Origin: Moringa oleifera
Lineage: Eukaryota; Streptophyta; Magnoliopsida; Brassicales; Moringaceae
Assembly: GCA_021397835.1 (NCBI GenBank)
Contig: JAJFZO010000799.1
Location: 2,418,001-2,482,000, forward strand
Reading direction: 5' to 3'
Length of the DNA stretch: 64,000 bases
The notes beneath the pieces were generated by a model. It was given only the letters and a program-made list of their open reading frames with translations. It ran no database searches and was not told the DNA's origin. The position numbers and the translations under genes are program-made. Shown in pieces: positions 12,223-23,560 of the stretch (position 1 is the stretch's first letter; each line of letters begins with the position of its first letter).

Positions 12223-12830
12223 ACATAGTTCATGCACATCAATGTCCTCAAAAAAATTAATCAACTTCAAAGTATCGAAAGAAAAATGAAAATAATATAC
12301 ACTAATATACCCAATCATTAGAGATTCATAAACCAGCAACTTAAATCATTTAAAACATAACAGAAGCATTTAATTAAGCTTTCATATACAAAAATAAAAT
12401 TAAACATGTGAAAAAAAGGAAAATTAGACGTTGTAAGAAGGTTTGATTCATGGTATCTAAAATGCAAAAAATCTAAACTTCATGATAAAATAATCGTTTT
12501 AAAACATACCTTTGCAGATTTCTAATACCTTCGATAGTTCTTTGATATTTTTGGATAATCAATTTATAAAAACAAACATAAAATCACTTACACCCAATGA
12601 GAAAGATTGCAAGAGATGCGAAGAGAGACAAAGACGCTGTGAGAGAATAAGAAAAAAATATTAGGTTTGACTTTTGCCATTCTCTTTAGTGAGTAGAAAT
12701 GTAATTATTACTTTTCATTAAGGGTAACTTGGTCTGAAACTATTCAAAAAGTGCTAAAAAAACATGAATTAGTAATGTATGTTATTTTTGTAAAATCAGA
12801 TATACGAATGTCTAAAAATAAAAATTCTCC

Positions 12831-14399
12831 ATTTTTAAGTATGTTTAGTCCCTACTGTGTGAGAAACATTTATTAAGTATCTGGTAAGTAATAACTAAAC
12901 AGACCCTTAACGTCCAAGAGTCTTGCCTCTTGGCATTGCTTTTGTTTGAAATCCATCTCATTCCCTTTGAATTGAAACTGAAAAACATTCTTGATAGTGC
13001 TAAAAGAACCCATTTTGCTCTTGTTGTTGACACTTCTCTCACCTATTTTGCTCTCGTCCTTGTTGGTTTTCTTCGTCGATGGTCTTCTACGTCGACCTTG
13101 TCTTACCCTCCGATTTCAACCTCCTAGAAAAGTCTCATCTCTTTGTTTTCTTTTCTTTCTAAAATCCCTATTCAGTTTTTTTTTTCTCGTCAGTTGTTTT
13201 TTTGGAGCCGTAGTAATCTGGCTTTCTTTCTCTTTTTTCCTCTTCATTGTTATTTTCTTTCAAGTGTCACCCTTGTCCTCAAGGAATCTTAAAAATCAAA
13301 GCCCACGTAGTATTCTTTAGCATCGCCTTAGTCCTCTGTTCTAGATTGAGAATGGTCTTTTGTGGGTTGACTTCTTCTCCATCTGCTCCATCTTCTCTAC
13401 ATCAAAGAAGATATAGCACAAAGATAGTAGATTTACTCATCTATTGCATTTTTTTGCTCCTTTCAAATTTGATGGTATCTAATTTTGATTGGTACCCATT
13501 ATTGGTATCTTTTCCTTTGGTCTTTTTATCCTTTTGTAGATATTTATTTTTCAAAATTTGCAATGCAAGCAGCTTGCAAAGTAAAGTTTCAACAGTGAGT
13601 TCATCACACTATCCAAAGGAAGGTACAACTCAAATTAAATCTTGAGATCCAAGGATAACAAGTGACTTTGCTTAAGACCTTATGTTCTTCGTACAAGTGT
13701 TTTTAATTAACCAATCTCTTACTGAACATGATGTCACTCCCACTATTATATTCTAATTTTTATCTTAAAATTGAACATCCTAAATGGATTCTATTTCATT
13801 TTTTGGAATCGATACTACTTTCTCAGAAATTGCCAACTTTTCCTTTGTGGACAGAATTCCATTTGTTGACAAGTATTTCTTGAAGCTAAGGCACCATAAA
13901 TATGACTAGCGAGAGTACTTCCCAGGGACCAGTATCTCACCCTACTTTTAAATGTATTTCATAATAATCTTCACTTCCTATATAGCTTTCATCTCATTTA
14001 TTGGTATTTATGTTTATTTAAGAACCATTTATTGTTTAACTATCATTAAAATGTTAAATCATGAATAAGAAATCAAAGGATAAAATTAGATTAAGATTAT
14101 ACTTAGTATTATAGGACATTTAAAGCATTATAGGACAAGTATGTTTAAATATTTTCTTCATATAGGTTACATCTTGTGGCACAAAACATATTTAACTAGG
14201 TAAAAATTTGAGATTTTCATTCCATAATGATTTGCAGGTAGTATGAGTGACTAGATTAAGGGCAACAAGAGCAATGGTTTTACTAATCAGAGATGGCCAA
14301 ATTGAGGTGGGAAATGCTTTGGTTCTAAAGTATTAGAATTTTTTCCATGTAAGAAATGAAATCATATTGGATTTTGTTGGTCAAGCTTAAAGATGTAGG
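12831..14399. other. Unassigned region, weak retroelement hints
   Basis: No host gene is recognised. T/C-rich open frames around 12930-13645 are low-complexity. Between about 13890 and 14390 the plus strand has MTSESTSQGPVSHPT and later CKK-NHIGFCW-like pieces, reminiscent of a copia gag start and zinc knuckle, but frames are broken and the likeness is too slight for a firm call. Confidence 0.35.
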
Positions 14400-15011
14400 T
14401 AAAGGTGGCTACGATTTGGTTTCGGTTTCAAACTATCGGTTCAAGGTTCATGGTTAGAATGAACCGTAATCTAAATCGTTAAACTTTGATTTCGGTTAAG
14501 GTTCGGTTCAAAAGTGAATCGATTTAAAAGCGGTTCAGGTTTTAGTTCATAAACGATTTAAGTTTAGGTTTGGTTTAGATGCGGTTAAGATTCGATTCAA
14601 ATTCAGTTCAAAGATATTGTTTTTCTTTAATAAGAGTATTTTATAATTAAATTAAAATTTTTTAATAATTTTTTTTAAAAAAATGTAATGACCATATTTT
14701 TATTAAAATGTACATATATATTTAAAAATTAAATTATTTTATGATTTTTAAAATTATTTTTAATAAAATTTTTAAATTAAATTATTTTATATATTTTAAT
14801 TAATTTAACTAAAAATCGAACCGAAACTATCGTTTTTGAATTATTAATTTTGGTTTCAATTCAAATTTTATATGAACCATAATTAAATCATATTTAAAGT
14901 GGTTTCGACTATTGTTGAGAATCGAAACCATTATAAATAATTTCAGTCCAGTTCAAATTTTAAAGATTACAACTCGGTTCACCGATTTGAATTGAACCAT
15001 AGTCATCCCTA
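14400..15011. mobile_element. 612-bp hAT-like MITE with GGTTCGGTT-type ends
   Basis: The left end TAAAGGTGGCTACGATTTGG and the reverse complement of the right end TAGGGATGACTATGGTTCAA are inverted versions of one another. They resemble the TAGGGGTGGCAA-like ends of plant hAT elements. Flanks are GATGTAGG (14392-14399) and GATATAGG (15012-15019), an 8-bp target duplication with one mismatch, as expected for hAT. Both arms are rich in GGTTCGGTTC-like words (forward on the left, reverse complement on the right), so the whole element can fold into a long imperfect hairpin around an AT-rich middle. It has no coding capacity. Confidence 0.6.
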
Positions 15012-15260
15012 GATATAGGCAGAGATTGATAAGGCTATCATGATCTTCATGTATATTATGTATGTAGTTAGAGTTGTTTTAGTTTGTTTACTTTCATCAT
15101 TAAGATTAACTTACAATTGTAATTACATTACATTACATTACGAAAGTGATGACTATTTCAATTATAAACATAATTTTTGTTCTTTCAAATTATTTGTATG
15201 TTTTTTGATTTTAGTAGCTAAAAAAATGACAATGAAATAATAGTAAAAATATTAATTAAT

Positions 15261-15528
15261 TACTAGATAAAAAACTATCATAAAAATTAAATTTTATGAT
15301 AGTCTTAAAGATCGTCATAAACTATTTATGACGGTTAATGAAGACCATCATAAGATTTTTATGACGGTTTTTAAAGATCGTTACAAATTTTTTATGATAA
15401 TTTTTAACGAATGTTATAAATTTATGATCGATAAAAATCGTGTATGATGGTCTTTAAAAATTGTCATAAATTTTTTTATTATAGTAGTTTACTGTTTTTG
15501 CTCGTCAGGTTTTTTTTTTCTAATAGTG
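15261..15528. mobile_element. CACTA-like MITE or CACTA end
   Basis: The right boundary reads, on the minus strand, CACTATTAGAAAAAAAAAAC, a typical CACTA terminus. The left boundary TACTAGATAAAAAAC is a decayed counterpart. Between them are alternating direct and inverted copies of ATTTATGACGGTTTTTAAAG and ATCGTCATAAA, like the subterminal repeats of plant CACTA elements. No transposase is present. A 3-bp target duplication could not be identified. Confidence 0.45.
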
Positions 15529-17190
15529 ATATTGAAGTCGATTGAGCCTTAACTGTAGCTAAATGAATCAATTTGCAAAATGTTATTGCAATATTTTGTT
15601 CTATCTAAACACATATCTATAGGGCATTTGCGCAAGTGAATCAAACATTCAAACATAATAGTAATGGGCCACTTTATCTCCCTATAAAGATGGATCTTAT
15701 GACTGGTGATTGTTATCACATGCAATTTAAATAACTAATGTAATTAATCTAACCTAAAAGGCTTGTTTAATTATCTTGTCAATAAACGTAAAAGAAACTA
15801 GACTTTTGTTAGACAATATTACTTATACAAAGAGTTGAGATATGTGTTTTGTAGGAGAAGATAGTGACAAATTTTTGATATGTTTAATGAAAAAATTTTT
15901 AATCATAAGCATATACATGAGCATGCAGATTTTGACTAAGTAAATTGCTTGATGATGTGCTATTTTTAGCTTTGCATATAAAAGGGATACTAATTACTTC
16001 ACATAATATTAACTAAAGATTTATGTAATGTAAGGGATTTTATTGGCGGTCTTAGGTCTATCTAATACATGGGAAGTTATTCTTTGCTAGTTCTAAGGGA
16101 GTAAAAATGCACTTTAATAAAACTAGAGCTATTTTTTATTTTATAATGTATGTTTATTTAGGAGCAATTATGTGCTTTCATCGTTTGGCTTACATTTCTA
16201 GATTTTATATATTTCATTTTATTTTGAATTGTCATTACAAATGTTCACAAGATTCGCCATACTTAAAATGTGTATTGCTGTTAATTTTAGGTGACATATA
16301 TATAGACATACACATACGCATACCACACATATATAATCAATAAGCTAAGGAGATAATGATTCCATATAAGCATTAATGACTGTAAGAATGGTTATTGTTA
16401 GTAAGCTACCTCGATGCACAAATTTCACGTATCCTTTCTAACAGTGATTTTCTTGTTCAAAGTCATGTTAATGTTGTTGTGTTAGTTTGGTAGGAAACAA
16501 ATTTGAGTTCAATTGTAGACTTTTGTCATGTATGTATTTTCCTAGGAATTTGATGTTTGAGAAGCTTAATAAGGTTGATAATGCATTTCCTTTGATGCAC
16601 AAGACTTATAGCAACATATGTTTGAAGATTCCAAAACTTTTATAATCAAAATAATTATGTCTTCCTAACTAATTGTACTTGAGTGAAACAAAGAAATCCA
16701 TGGATCATTAAGAAGATGAAATATAATTAAGATATATACTTATATGTATGTATTTATGTGTATGTATGTATTTATTTATAAGTACTATTATAATAGGTTT
16801 TAAAGTAATGATTGTAATTAAATTGCCTTGATCCTTAGAAAATAGCATTGATTATATGTAATTAACTACACTCTTTTCAATTTATTTATTAATGTGTCAA
16901 CTTATTCCTCTTAATGTTTTACCTACTTTACTTCAAATATGGAAAAATTTACCTAAAAAGTTAATATAAATGAATTTCTTGAAGTTGAATCATTTAGATC
17001 AGAAACAACATATATTTGATGTATATTCAAAAAAAATTTAGAGCAATGTCTTAAATTAAAACCTTATATATTTACTACTTGTTGTATTGAAGAATAGGAG
17101 ATGCAAGGTATTGGATTAATCTTCAAGCACATTGCGTGGTTGATCATACTAATTCTCCACTTAAAGGAACAAGCAAGGAAGATATAGTAC
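15529..17190. other. Intergenic region without a recognised gene
   Basis: AT-rich sequence with short frames only. It contains one copy of a dispersed repeat (16645-16775) that recurs near 52.2 kb. Nothing else is supported. Confidence 0.45.
16645..16775. repeat. Dispersed repeat, copy 1 (partner at 52226-52354)
   Basis: Both copies share, in order, CAAAATAATT, CTAACTAAT, ACTTGAGTGAAAC, ATCCATGGATCATTAAGAAG, GAAATATAAT, and a TATGTATTTATGTGTAT tail. The stretch is non-coding. Two copies 35 kb apart suggest an uncharacterised transposon or a fragment of one. Confidence 0.7.
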
Positions 17191-19150
17191 AACGAAAAAA
17201 ATGACATTTGCCTTGCTAGTCACGGCATGCAAATTGCGCCCGTATTTTAAGTGCATAAAATAATTGTGTTGACAGATTTACCTTTACGACAAATCTTTCA
17301 TTCCCTAGTACATCTAGATGTTTGTTTAGTGACCTGTCTAACTAAGCAAATTCGAAATCAAAATCAAAATCCGACACTCAATAAAAGAACAAATATTGGT
17401 TGACTTTCTCATCAAAGCGGATTTGACAGTAGAACTTTTAAGCCTCACTTTTAGACAGTGGACACTCTAGGTGGATGGAACCTTTAACAAAAAAATCAAT
17501 AGACAAGAATCCTACTAGAAGGGCCTATTGATATTGTGATTAAATATGCGTTTGAATTTGAGTTCCTCATGACAAAAAATGAAATAAAATATGAGGTCTT
17601 ATTAGAAGGGCTATAGTTAACCAAAGCACTAAGGTCAAACGAGTGGTGATGAATAATAACTCTCAATAGATGGTGAAACAGGTTGAAGGGGAGTATGACA
17701 TCAAGGGTTAAAACATGGCCACATACATTAAAATAGTTACAAAACTCATCAGCTTATTTGAGTATTATACGATGACTAAAGTCCCTAGAATGAAAAAGGC
17801 GTATGACCCTGGTTAAATTAGCAGTTGTAGGCTAGGACAGAGTTTTTATAGGAGCATGTTGATTCTTCAATCATTGGCAGACACCAGGGAGTCAAAAAAG
17901 TTATGTTAGGTCGACCTTGCTAAGTCTTGGATGATGCCGCTATTAGGATATATTAGGGATGCAATCCTCCTTACTAACTTAAAGGAGTCTTATAGTTTGT
18001 AACCCAACATTAGTAAATTTAGCATCATTAATGGAATGATGTATAAACGATCCAACACTACCTCATTTATGGTGCATCGATAAAAACGAGCAACCTTATA
18101 TACTCAAGGATGTCGCTGATGGAATCTACAATAACCATAAAGAAGTAACCACTTTGGCATTCAAGATATTGAGGTTAAGATATTATTGGTGAAACTTGGC
18201 AAAGTAGGCCAGAGCATTCATCAAGAAATATTGGAAGTGCTAACTTCATGCCAATATCCTAAGATAGCTAGCACTTCAGTTAAGCTCAATAACTAGTCTA
18301 TGGCCTTTTACTTAATGAGAGATTGACTTGATTGGTCTTTTAGCACTTGCCTCCGAATAGAGGCGATTTGTCGTCATCACAATCGGTTATTTCACCAAGT
18401 GTGTCAAAGTGAAACCCTTAACATAGATAACTGATCAGAAATGTTGAAATTTCATGTATAAAATCATTATTTTGCAAGTTCAAAATACCATATGTCATCG
18501 TTTTCAATAACGGTATGTAGTTTGAAGGATCCATGTTTGCCCAAACCCTATCGATAGATTCAACATAGGCAAACTTTTATCAAATATCATTGAAGTAACA
18601 GGCAAACGTAGGTTAAGAATTAGATAATTCTCAGGTTTCTCAAGGTTCGTCTGGACGAGGCCAAAAAAGCTTGGGCAAATGAACTCCCAAGCATTCTATG
18701 GGCTTATAGAACTACACTTCATACCGTCATTGAGCAAACATCATTTTGCCTAACTTATAGGTCAGAAGTAATCATCTTGGTCGAGATCAGAGCATCAACT
18801 CCCAAACTATAGATTTTGATAATGCACAACGATAACCTAGCAACTCAGTTAGATGTAATCAATGAAATAAGAGATAAGGTCGTAGTAAGGGTAGCAGCAG
18901 CACAGTCTCGAGCAGTTAAATTTTGCAACAAAAAACTAAAAATCATTATTTTAGCCAAGATGATTTAATCCTACGATGGGCTATATGTTACTTCAACATT
19001 CAAAAAAATTAGTCACCAATTGGGAAGGCCTTTATAGGATTCGACGTGTTTTAAATAGAAAAACATGCATTTTGGAAACTATAAAAGGAATCAAGTTGCT
19101 CAGAACCTATCATGCCTAGAATCTATGAAGGTTTTACATTATAGATGCTT
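17190..19150 (+). pseudogene. Ty3/gypsy pol remnant: RNase H then integrase, heavily decayed
   Basis: Plus-strand frames pieced across stops show LRPYFKCHTIIVLTDLPLRQ, GWNL..., ILLEGPIDIVIKYAFEFEF and NEIKYEVLLEGL (17220-17620), matching the archaeal-type second RNase H of Tat/Ogre-like gypsy elements. There follow integrase pieces including RLDEAKKAWANELPSILWAY and RTTLHTVIEQTSFCLTY (18650-18760) and the C-terminal SHQLGRPL region near 19015. The order RNase H then integrase is the normal gypsy order. Multiple stops and shifts make it a dead fragment. The reverse transcriptase and 5' part are missing. Confidence 0.75.
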
Positions 19151-19309
19151 TATAACTGTTATCTTTATGCTTTTTACTCCATATTTTTAAGCTTTTTGTA
19201 GGGCTTTGCTCATTTGTAATAAAGGTGTGGTTTTAAAGGTTGAATGACTGATGGTATTTTGAGTCATGTTAACTAGGCTCTTAGCTTCGAAGTTAGATGA
19301 AAACGTTGT

Positions 19310-19520
19310 GCCACATAGTATGGCTACCTTGGTCCTACCATGGAGTATGATAGGGTTAAACATCATTTTGCCACATAGAATGGTTACATTAGCCAAGGGT
19401 CTGGTAGGGTTGAAAATGTCATTGCCACAAATTAGTAGACCGAGGCCTACCATAGAGTTTGAAAGGGCTGGGTCAACCTGCCATGGAGTTTGGCAGGACT
19501 GAAGGTTATCTTGCCATAAA
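19310..19520. repeat. Degenerate 54-60-bp tandem repeats 3' of the gypsy remnant
   Basis: GCCACATAGTATGG, GCCACATAGAATGG, GCCACAAATTAG and GCCATGGAGTTTGG start successive units at 19310, 19370, 19424 and 19480. Each unit includes a CCTACCATGGAGT- or GGTAGGGTTGA-like segment. Tandem repeats between integrase and the 3' LTR are known from Tat/Ogre-type elements; placement here fits that. Confidence 0.6.
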
Positions 19521-19559
19521 GAAAAAAAAAATAAAACACCTAAGTGAACCAAAAAGATT

Positions 19560-21440
19560 GCTTTATTAATGAAAGATCCTTTTACAAAAACGTATTAAAT
19601 GAGCAAAACAAAAAGCAACAAATAAGAAAATATAAATAGCATTAGACCCCTAAAGCATTAATAATGGAAGGTGCCAGTTCCCTTAAAAAAAGAGGAATGG
19701 AAAAAAGGTGGTGACAGATGCTCGAAGGGCAGCACCGAGGCACTTTGCTCACCTTATGTCTTTTAGTCAACATTGACCACCTCTACCTCAAGCGAGTATT
19801 TGACCCCAAAAAATTTTAGCAATGGGAAGAGAATGAGGGAGTTTATTAGCTTCATTGTGATCACAGGGGCTCAATGGTTAGCCATTATAGGTTCTAGTTT
19901 GGATATTTGGCCTTTATCTTGGCCATGATGTCAACTTGAACCACCTCATAAAAGCTTAGTGCATGCTTATTTTTTAACTTCTTAAACTCGATCAAGCCTT
20001 TAAAATCAGCAATGACTAAGGTACAGTCCTTTTGAAGGTCATTCAAATACCTTTTGGGTCCAACAAGGCTCGTAACTCTAACCTTTTTATCTTCTTATAC
20101 GAAACCTCTGTCGCCATTTCCTTTAGGATCACGAACCCTCTAAGTGTACGATCTTTAGTTATGTCATGTTGAGCTTCTTCTGTAGCTTTCATGCGGTGTT
20201 AATGGCCTCAATCATGACCTTTGCCATCCTACGAGCATCTTTTTCATGCTTCAAAAATGATCTAAAGGAGTTGACCCCACTTCTTCACCACTTTAGTCAC
20301 TTTTTGCACTCCTTGCATGAGGAATGCCAATAAGGAAAACAAAAGGATGATATCCAAGAAGTGACTCTTACCTCAAGAAGAGTGGCTAAACAATCTTCTA
20401 AGAGATCACTATTATCAATCTCATTAATCTTTTTTGCATCAATGGACAACAATAACTTTCAGTACAGGTTGTACGCCACCCCGAGCTCCCTCATAGACTA
20501 TAAGCCTAGGCCAACCTTAACCACACAAAGGTCATCTCCAACATACTACAAAGTGCCTCGATTCTTGGGCTGACCAAGGGCAAGCCCAATCATAACCCTT
20601 TATTCTTCTGCCACCCTTGCTTTCCCTATAAAGAGGACCTTAGACCTTTTTATTGCAATAATAATTAGAGGTTCAATTTTAGCCCTTTTCTTGGGTACTG
20701 TTAACATAGGCACTACTAGCATCGGTGTAGTAGAGGAGGCATCACTAAATCTATGGTAGCTAAGGTCTATCCTTGGTTCATGCAATCACTAGCTCTACCT
20801 CATCTAGAATATGATATCTCTTTTTTATCCATTGCAACCTATCATTTCTAACATTTAACCTAATACTAGCGTACACAAAGGGGAACATTAAATTTCTTAT
20901 GTATTATAGCCAACTCGACACCTACTCCCTCTCATATCCTATCGCCCATAACTACCCAGCAAATAAAGTAACAAATAGTGAAAAGGAATACTCACCTGAA
21001 TGAGCAACAAAGTGACAAATTGACAATGTGAGGAAGAAGAAAGCGACAGCAGCAAGTAAAGCCTAAGGTTATACATTGATTCATATGAAAACGCATGAGT
21101 AATCGTAGCTTGCACTAGAGGAGACAAAAAACCCCCAAATGTGAGAAAGTGAACGAAAAACCACTAAAAAGTTGTGAAAAGTGGTAAACAACAGATTGAT
21201 GACTAGTACTTTTATCACTTGTACTAAACCTAACATGGCTAAATAACAACCACCATATGGTATTCCCAAGTAAATGAGCACCAACAAAATGAATCAAAAA
21301 GTAAAATGATATCATTTTAACTCCATACCAACCATCACTAAAAATAATACTGTTTCCTTCTTTGGCTCGTTGGTGCAAAGTCACAACCCGAACACACACA
21401 AAGAGTTAATTATTTAGCTGCAAACCCTAACACTTCAGAT
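19560..21440 (-). other. Probable retroelement-derived remnant on the minus strand
   Basis: Minus-strand pieces include VPKKRAKIEPLIIIAI (near 20690), FLKHEKDARRMAKVMIEAIN (near 20220), GPKRYLNDLQKDCTLVIADF and VQVDIMAKIKAKYPN (near 19930-20060). The charged, coiled-coil-like character and the final D-x3-KIKAKYPN-like segment recall uncharacterised coiled-coil proteins linked to plant gypsy elements, but I cannot name a family. It lies antisense to the adjacent gypsy remnant, so it belongs to a different insertion. No intact frame exists. Confidence 0.3.
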
Positions 21441-21929
21441 AGCCACGTTACACTATCGCCCCTTAGGGCTACCCTTTGGTTTGGGGCAAAAAGGGGCCAG
21501 TGTTATACGCATGGTAGGTCTATTATCAATAGAGTTTTTTCGAACTCTCGACAAACTGGTCACCATATGTTTGATAGACTTGCCTCTAGTATGCAACTCG
21601 GCCCATAATGTTGATGCTCATGAGACTCCATATTAGAGCCTAGCTTACTATTAGAAGCCAAAAAGACACTAGGCATTAGGAAACAACTTTGCTCAACCAT
21701 TACAACCTTTAACTTTCCTTACCGATTTTGAATGTTACAAAGACCTCTTTGATATCCTCCCCACAAAATTTACTTAAAATTCTATAGAAGATACCTCCAA
21801 GAAAGTAAACGTTCTTGATCTTAAGAAAGACTTGTAACATAATAAAATACTAAGTATTTTTTGTAAAAAAGATGACTCTCTCTCTTTTACTTTTCTACAC
21901 ATTCTCCTTTCCTTCTACATATGTTATTA
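21441..21929. other. Spacer next to LINE 3' end
   Basis: Non-coding sequence between the retroelement-like remnant and the recognisable LINE RT. It may hold the LINE tail or LTR debris; no poly-A (poly-T on the plus strand) tail or boundary could be fixed. Confidence 0.3.
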
Positions 21930-23560
21930 ATTAATGCAAAAATGACTTAGGATCAGAGATATCCATTTTTGTAGGTCAAGCAATCTCACTTTAATCCTAA
22001 TTGAAGCGAAGTAGATTTCAAGCATTAACACATGGGTTGTTTGCTTAAAAGAATTACTAGTGTAGTTTCGAATTCCCCAAAAATAAAGATACTTTTTAAA
22101 ATGATAGCCATTCATTACCTTTGATCATTATCAATTAGGTTGCTTATTAGTACTCGTGTCGGTTGGACATAAAAGGCATATGCTAGTTGAAACTCATGGC
22201 CATTAGGTACTCATTGGTCCTTCCATACATCCACTTAGGGCACATCCTTAATAACTATCTAGCCCCATGGAGTATTACCTCCCTTCCAATCAATAAATTA
22301 TGTCATATATATGACCTACCACGATTCTTAAGTATAGTGAGAGGGTTAGCATATGGGAAATATTTCACCTTTAGCATCTAGCCACCTAAGGAGCTACCTA
22401 AATGGAAAATGTGCTATCATTGCTTTCCCAAGAAAGCCATGTTAAAGGATTCTAAATCCGAATCCTAACCGTCACACAGATTTGGACCAATATATGGAAT
22501 CCTAAGATTTCTAATGAAATTTCGTAATTGAACCTTTATCTCCCCGTCAAAATCTTACAGTCATCAGAGATTTAGGAAGTATGAAATAACTCATCACATA
22601 AGTAGGGATTGCTTGAAAAACTAATTATAACAATAAATCTTGACTTAAGATAACAAACGACCATTCCAGTTACTAAAAGTGCTTGCTACCCTTCTTTTAA
22701 TTTCAAATCTCTTTTTTTTAGACCTACCTATCGATAGAGAGTAGCCCATGAACTAGTCTTTTAGAAGAGATACGAGCACACCAAGACTGGTTTTTATGTC
22801 TAATTGAGTAAATTCATCCATATTATTACTAACCATGAGGCTGGACTTAGCCATATTAATTTGTTGACCCAAAGCTTGCTCATAAGTATGCAGGATGGCT
22901 GTAACAATGTCATAGTCATATGGTGTAACCCTGAAAAAAGGTGTGCTATCATCGATAACGAATCAATGGATGATGCATGGTCTACCTTCCCCAGTTTTCA
23001 TTCCTTCGATTTTTTTTTCTATGTTGTCTATTTTAATAGCACAAAGAATGTTTCAATAAATAAAAGGAAGAGATAAAATGAAAGAGGATCACCTTGCCAT
23101 AGACCTCTTGTTGGTTGCATGTTCTCATATCTTTGGCCATTGATGCGTAGTAAGTAAGATGTTAAAGACACAAATTCCATTATAAATTAAATTAGGAACC
23201 CCATGGTATTCAAGATGAATCCCAATAATGACCACTCAACCTTATCATATACTTTACTCATATCCAGCTATAAGGTTAGATGTTAAGTGACCTATGTCAT
23301 TTCTTTTCCATGAAATGAATGGTTTCACAGGCTATTAATGTATTATCAAAGATCATCTAGCCTTTAAAAATTGATTGGTTTTCATTGATAACACTAGGCA
23401 GCACAGCTTAAAGTTAATTAACTAGGGCTTTGATATAATTTTATACACAACATTGTAAAAACAAATAAGCCAAAAATCCTTTAGTGAATCAGGTTGCTTC
23501 AGAATAAAGGTGATATTCATTTAATTTATCTTAGCTAAAGGTTGGCCATAATTTAGGACT
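21930..23560 (-). pseudogene. LINE (L1-type) ORF2, reverse transcriptase and downstream part
   Basis: Minus-strand frames show ITFILKQPDSLKDFWLICFY then NVVYKIISKPL (23400-23530), the RT start of plant L1 LINEs. They continue with ILHTYEQALGQQINMAKSSL and IGRSKKKRFEIKRRVASTFS with NWNGRLLS (22640-22920), the thumb and post-RT region. Where family members have FADD, this copy reads FVIDD near 22960, so a key alanine position is altered. Many stops occur. This is the 3' half of the LINE whose 5' half is at 26993-29745. Confidence 0.8.

Larger units (their letters stand above)
10526..12830. mobile_element. Non-autonomous TIR DNA transposon (MULE- or hAT-like), filled with tandem repeats
   Basis: The two ends are imperfect inverted copies of each other for roughly 200 bases. 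The left end has AGAAGAAAATTACC, then TTTTGTAAAAC..., TGTTTTTAGCACTT and a CTCTCTCATCGAGC / TTTCTCTTTCTTTGTCTTC block. The reverse complement of the right end has GGAGAATTTTTA, then TTTTACAAAAA..., TGTTTTTTTAGCACTT and TCTCTCTTCGCATCTC / TTTGTCTC. ATTTTTAA flanks both ends (10518-10525 and 12831-12838), a possible 8-bp target duplication, though AT-rich and so weak. There is no transposase coding sequence. The interior is made almost entirely of three unrelated tandem arrays, annotated separately. Superfamily is uncertain: long TIRs suggest Mutator-like, an 8-bp duplication would suggest hAT. Confidence 0.45.

Noticed and set aside
12004..12339. Minus-strand frames of 111 and 71 codons with repeated AKIHHF phrases
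   Set aside because: They are translations of a 20-bp minisatellite; open in two frames simply because the unit lacks stops.
19187..19552. 121-codon minus-strand frame with repeated phrases
   Set aside because: It lies on the tandem repeats after the gypsy integrase and has no family resemblance.
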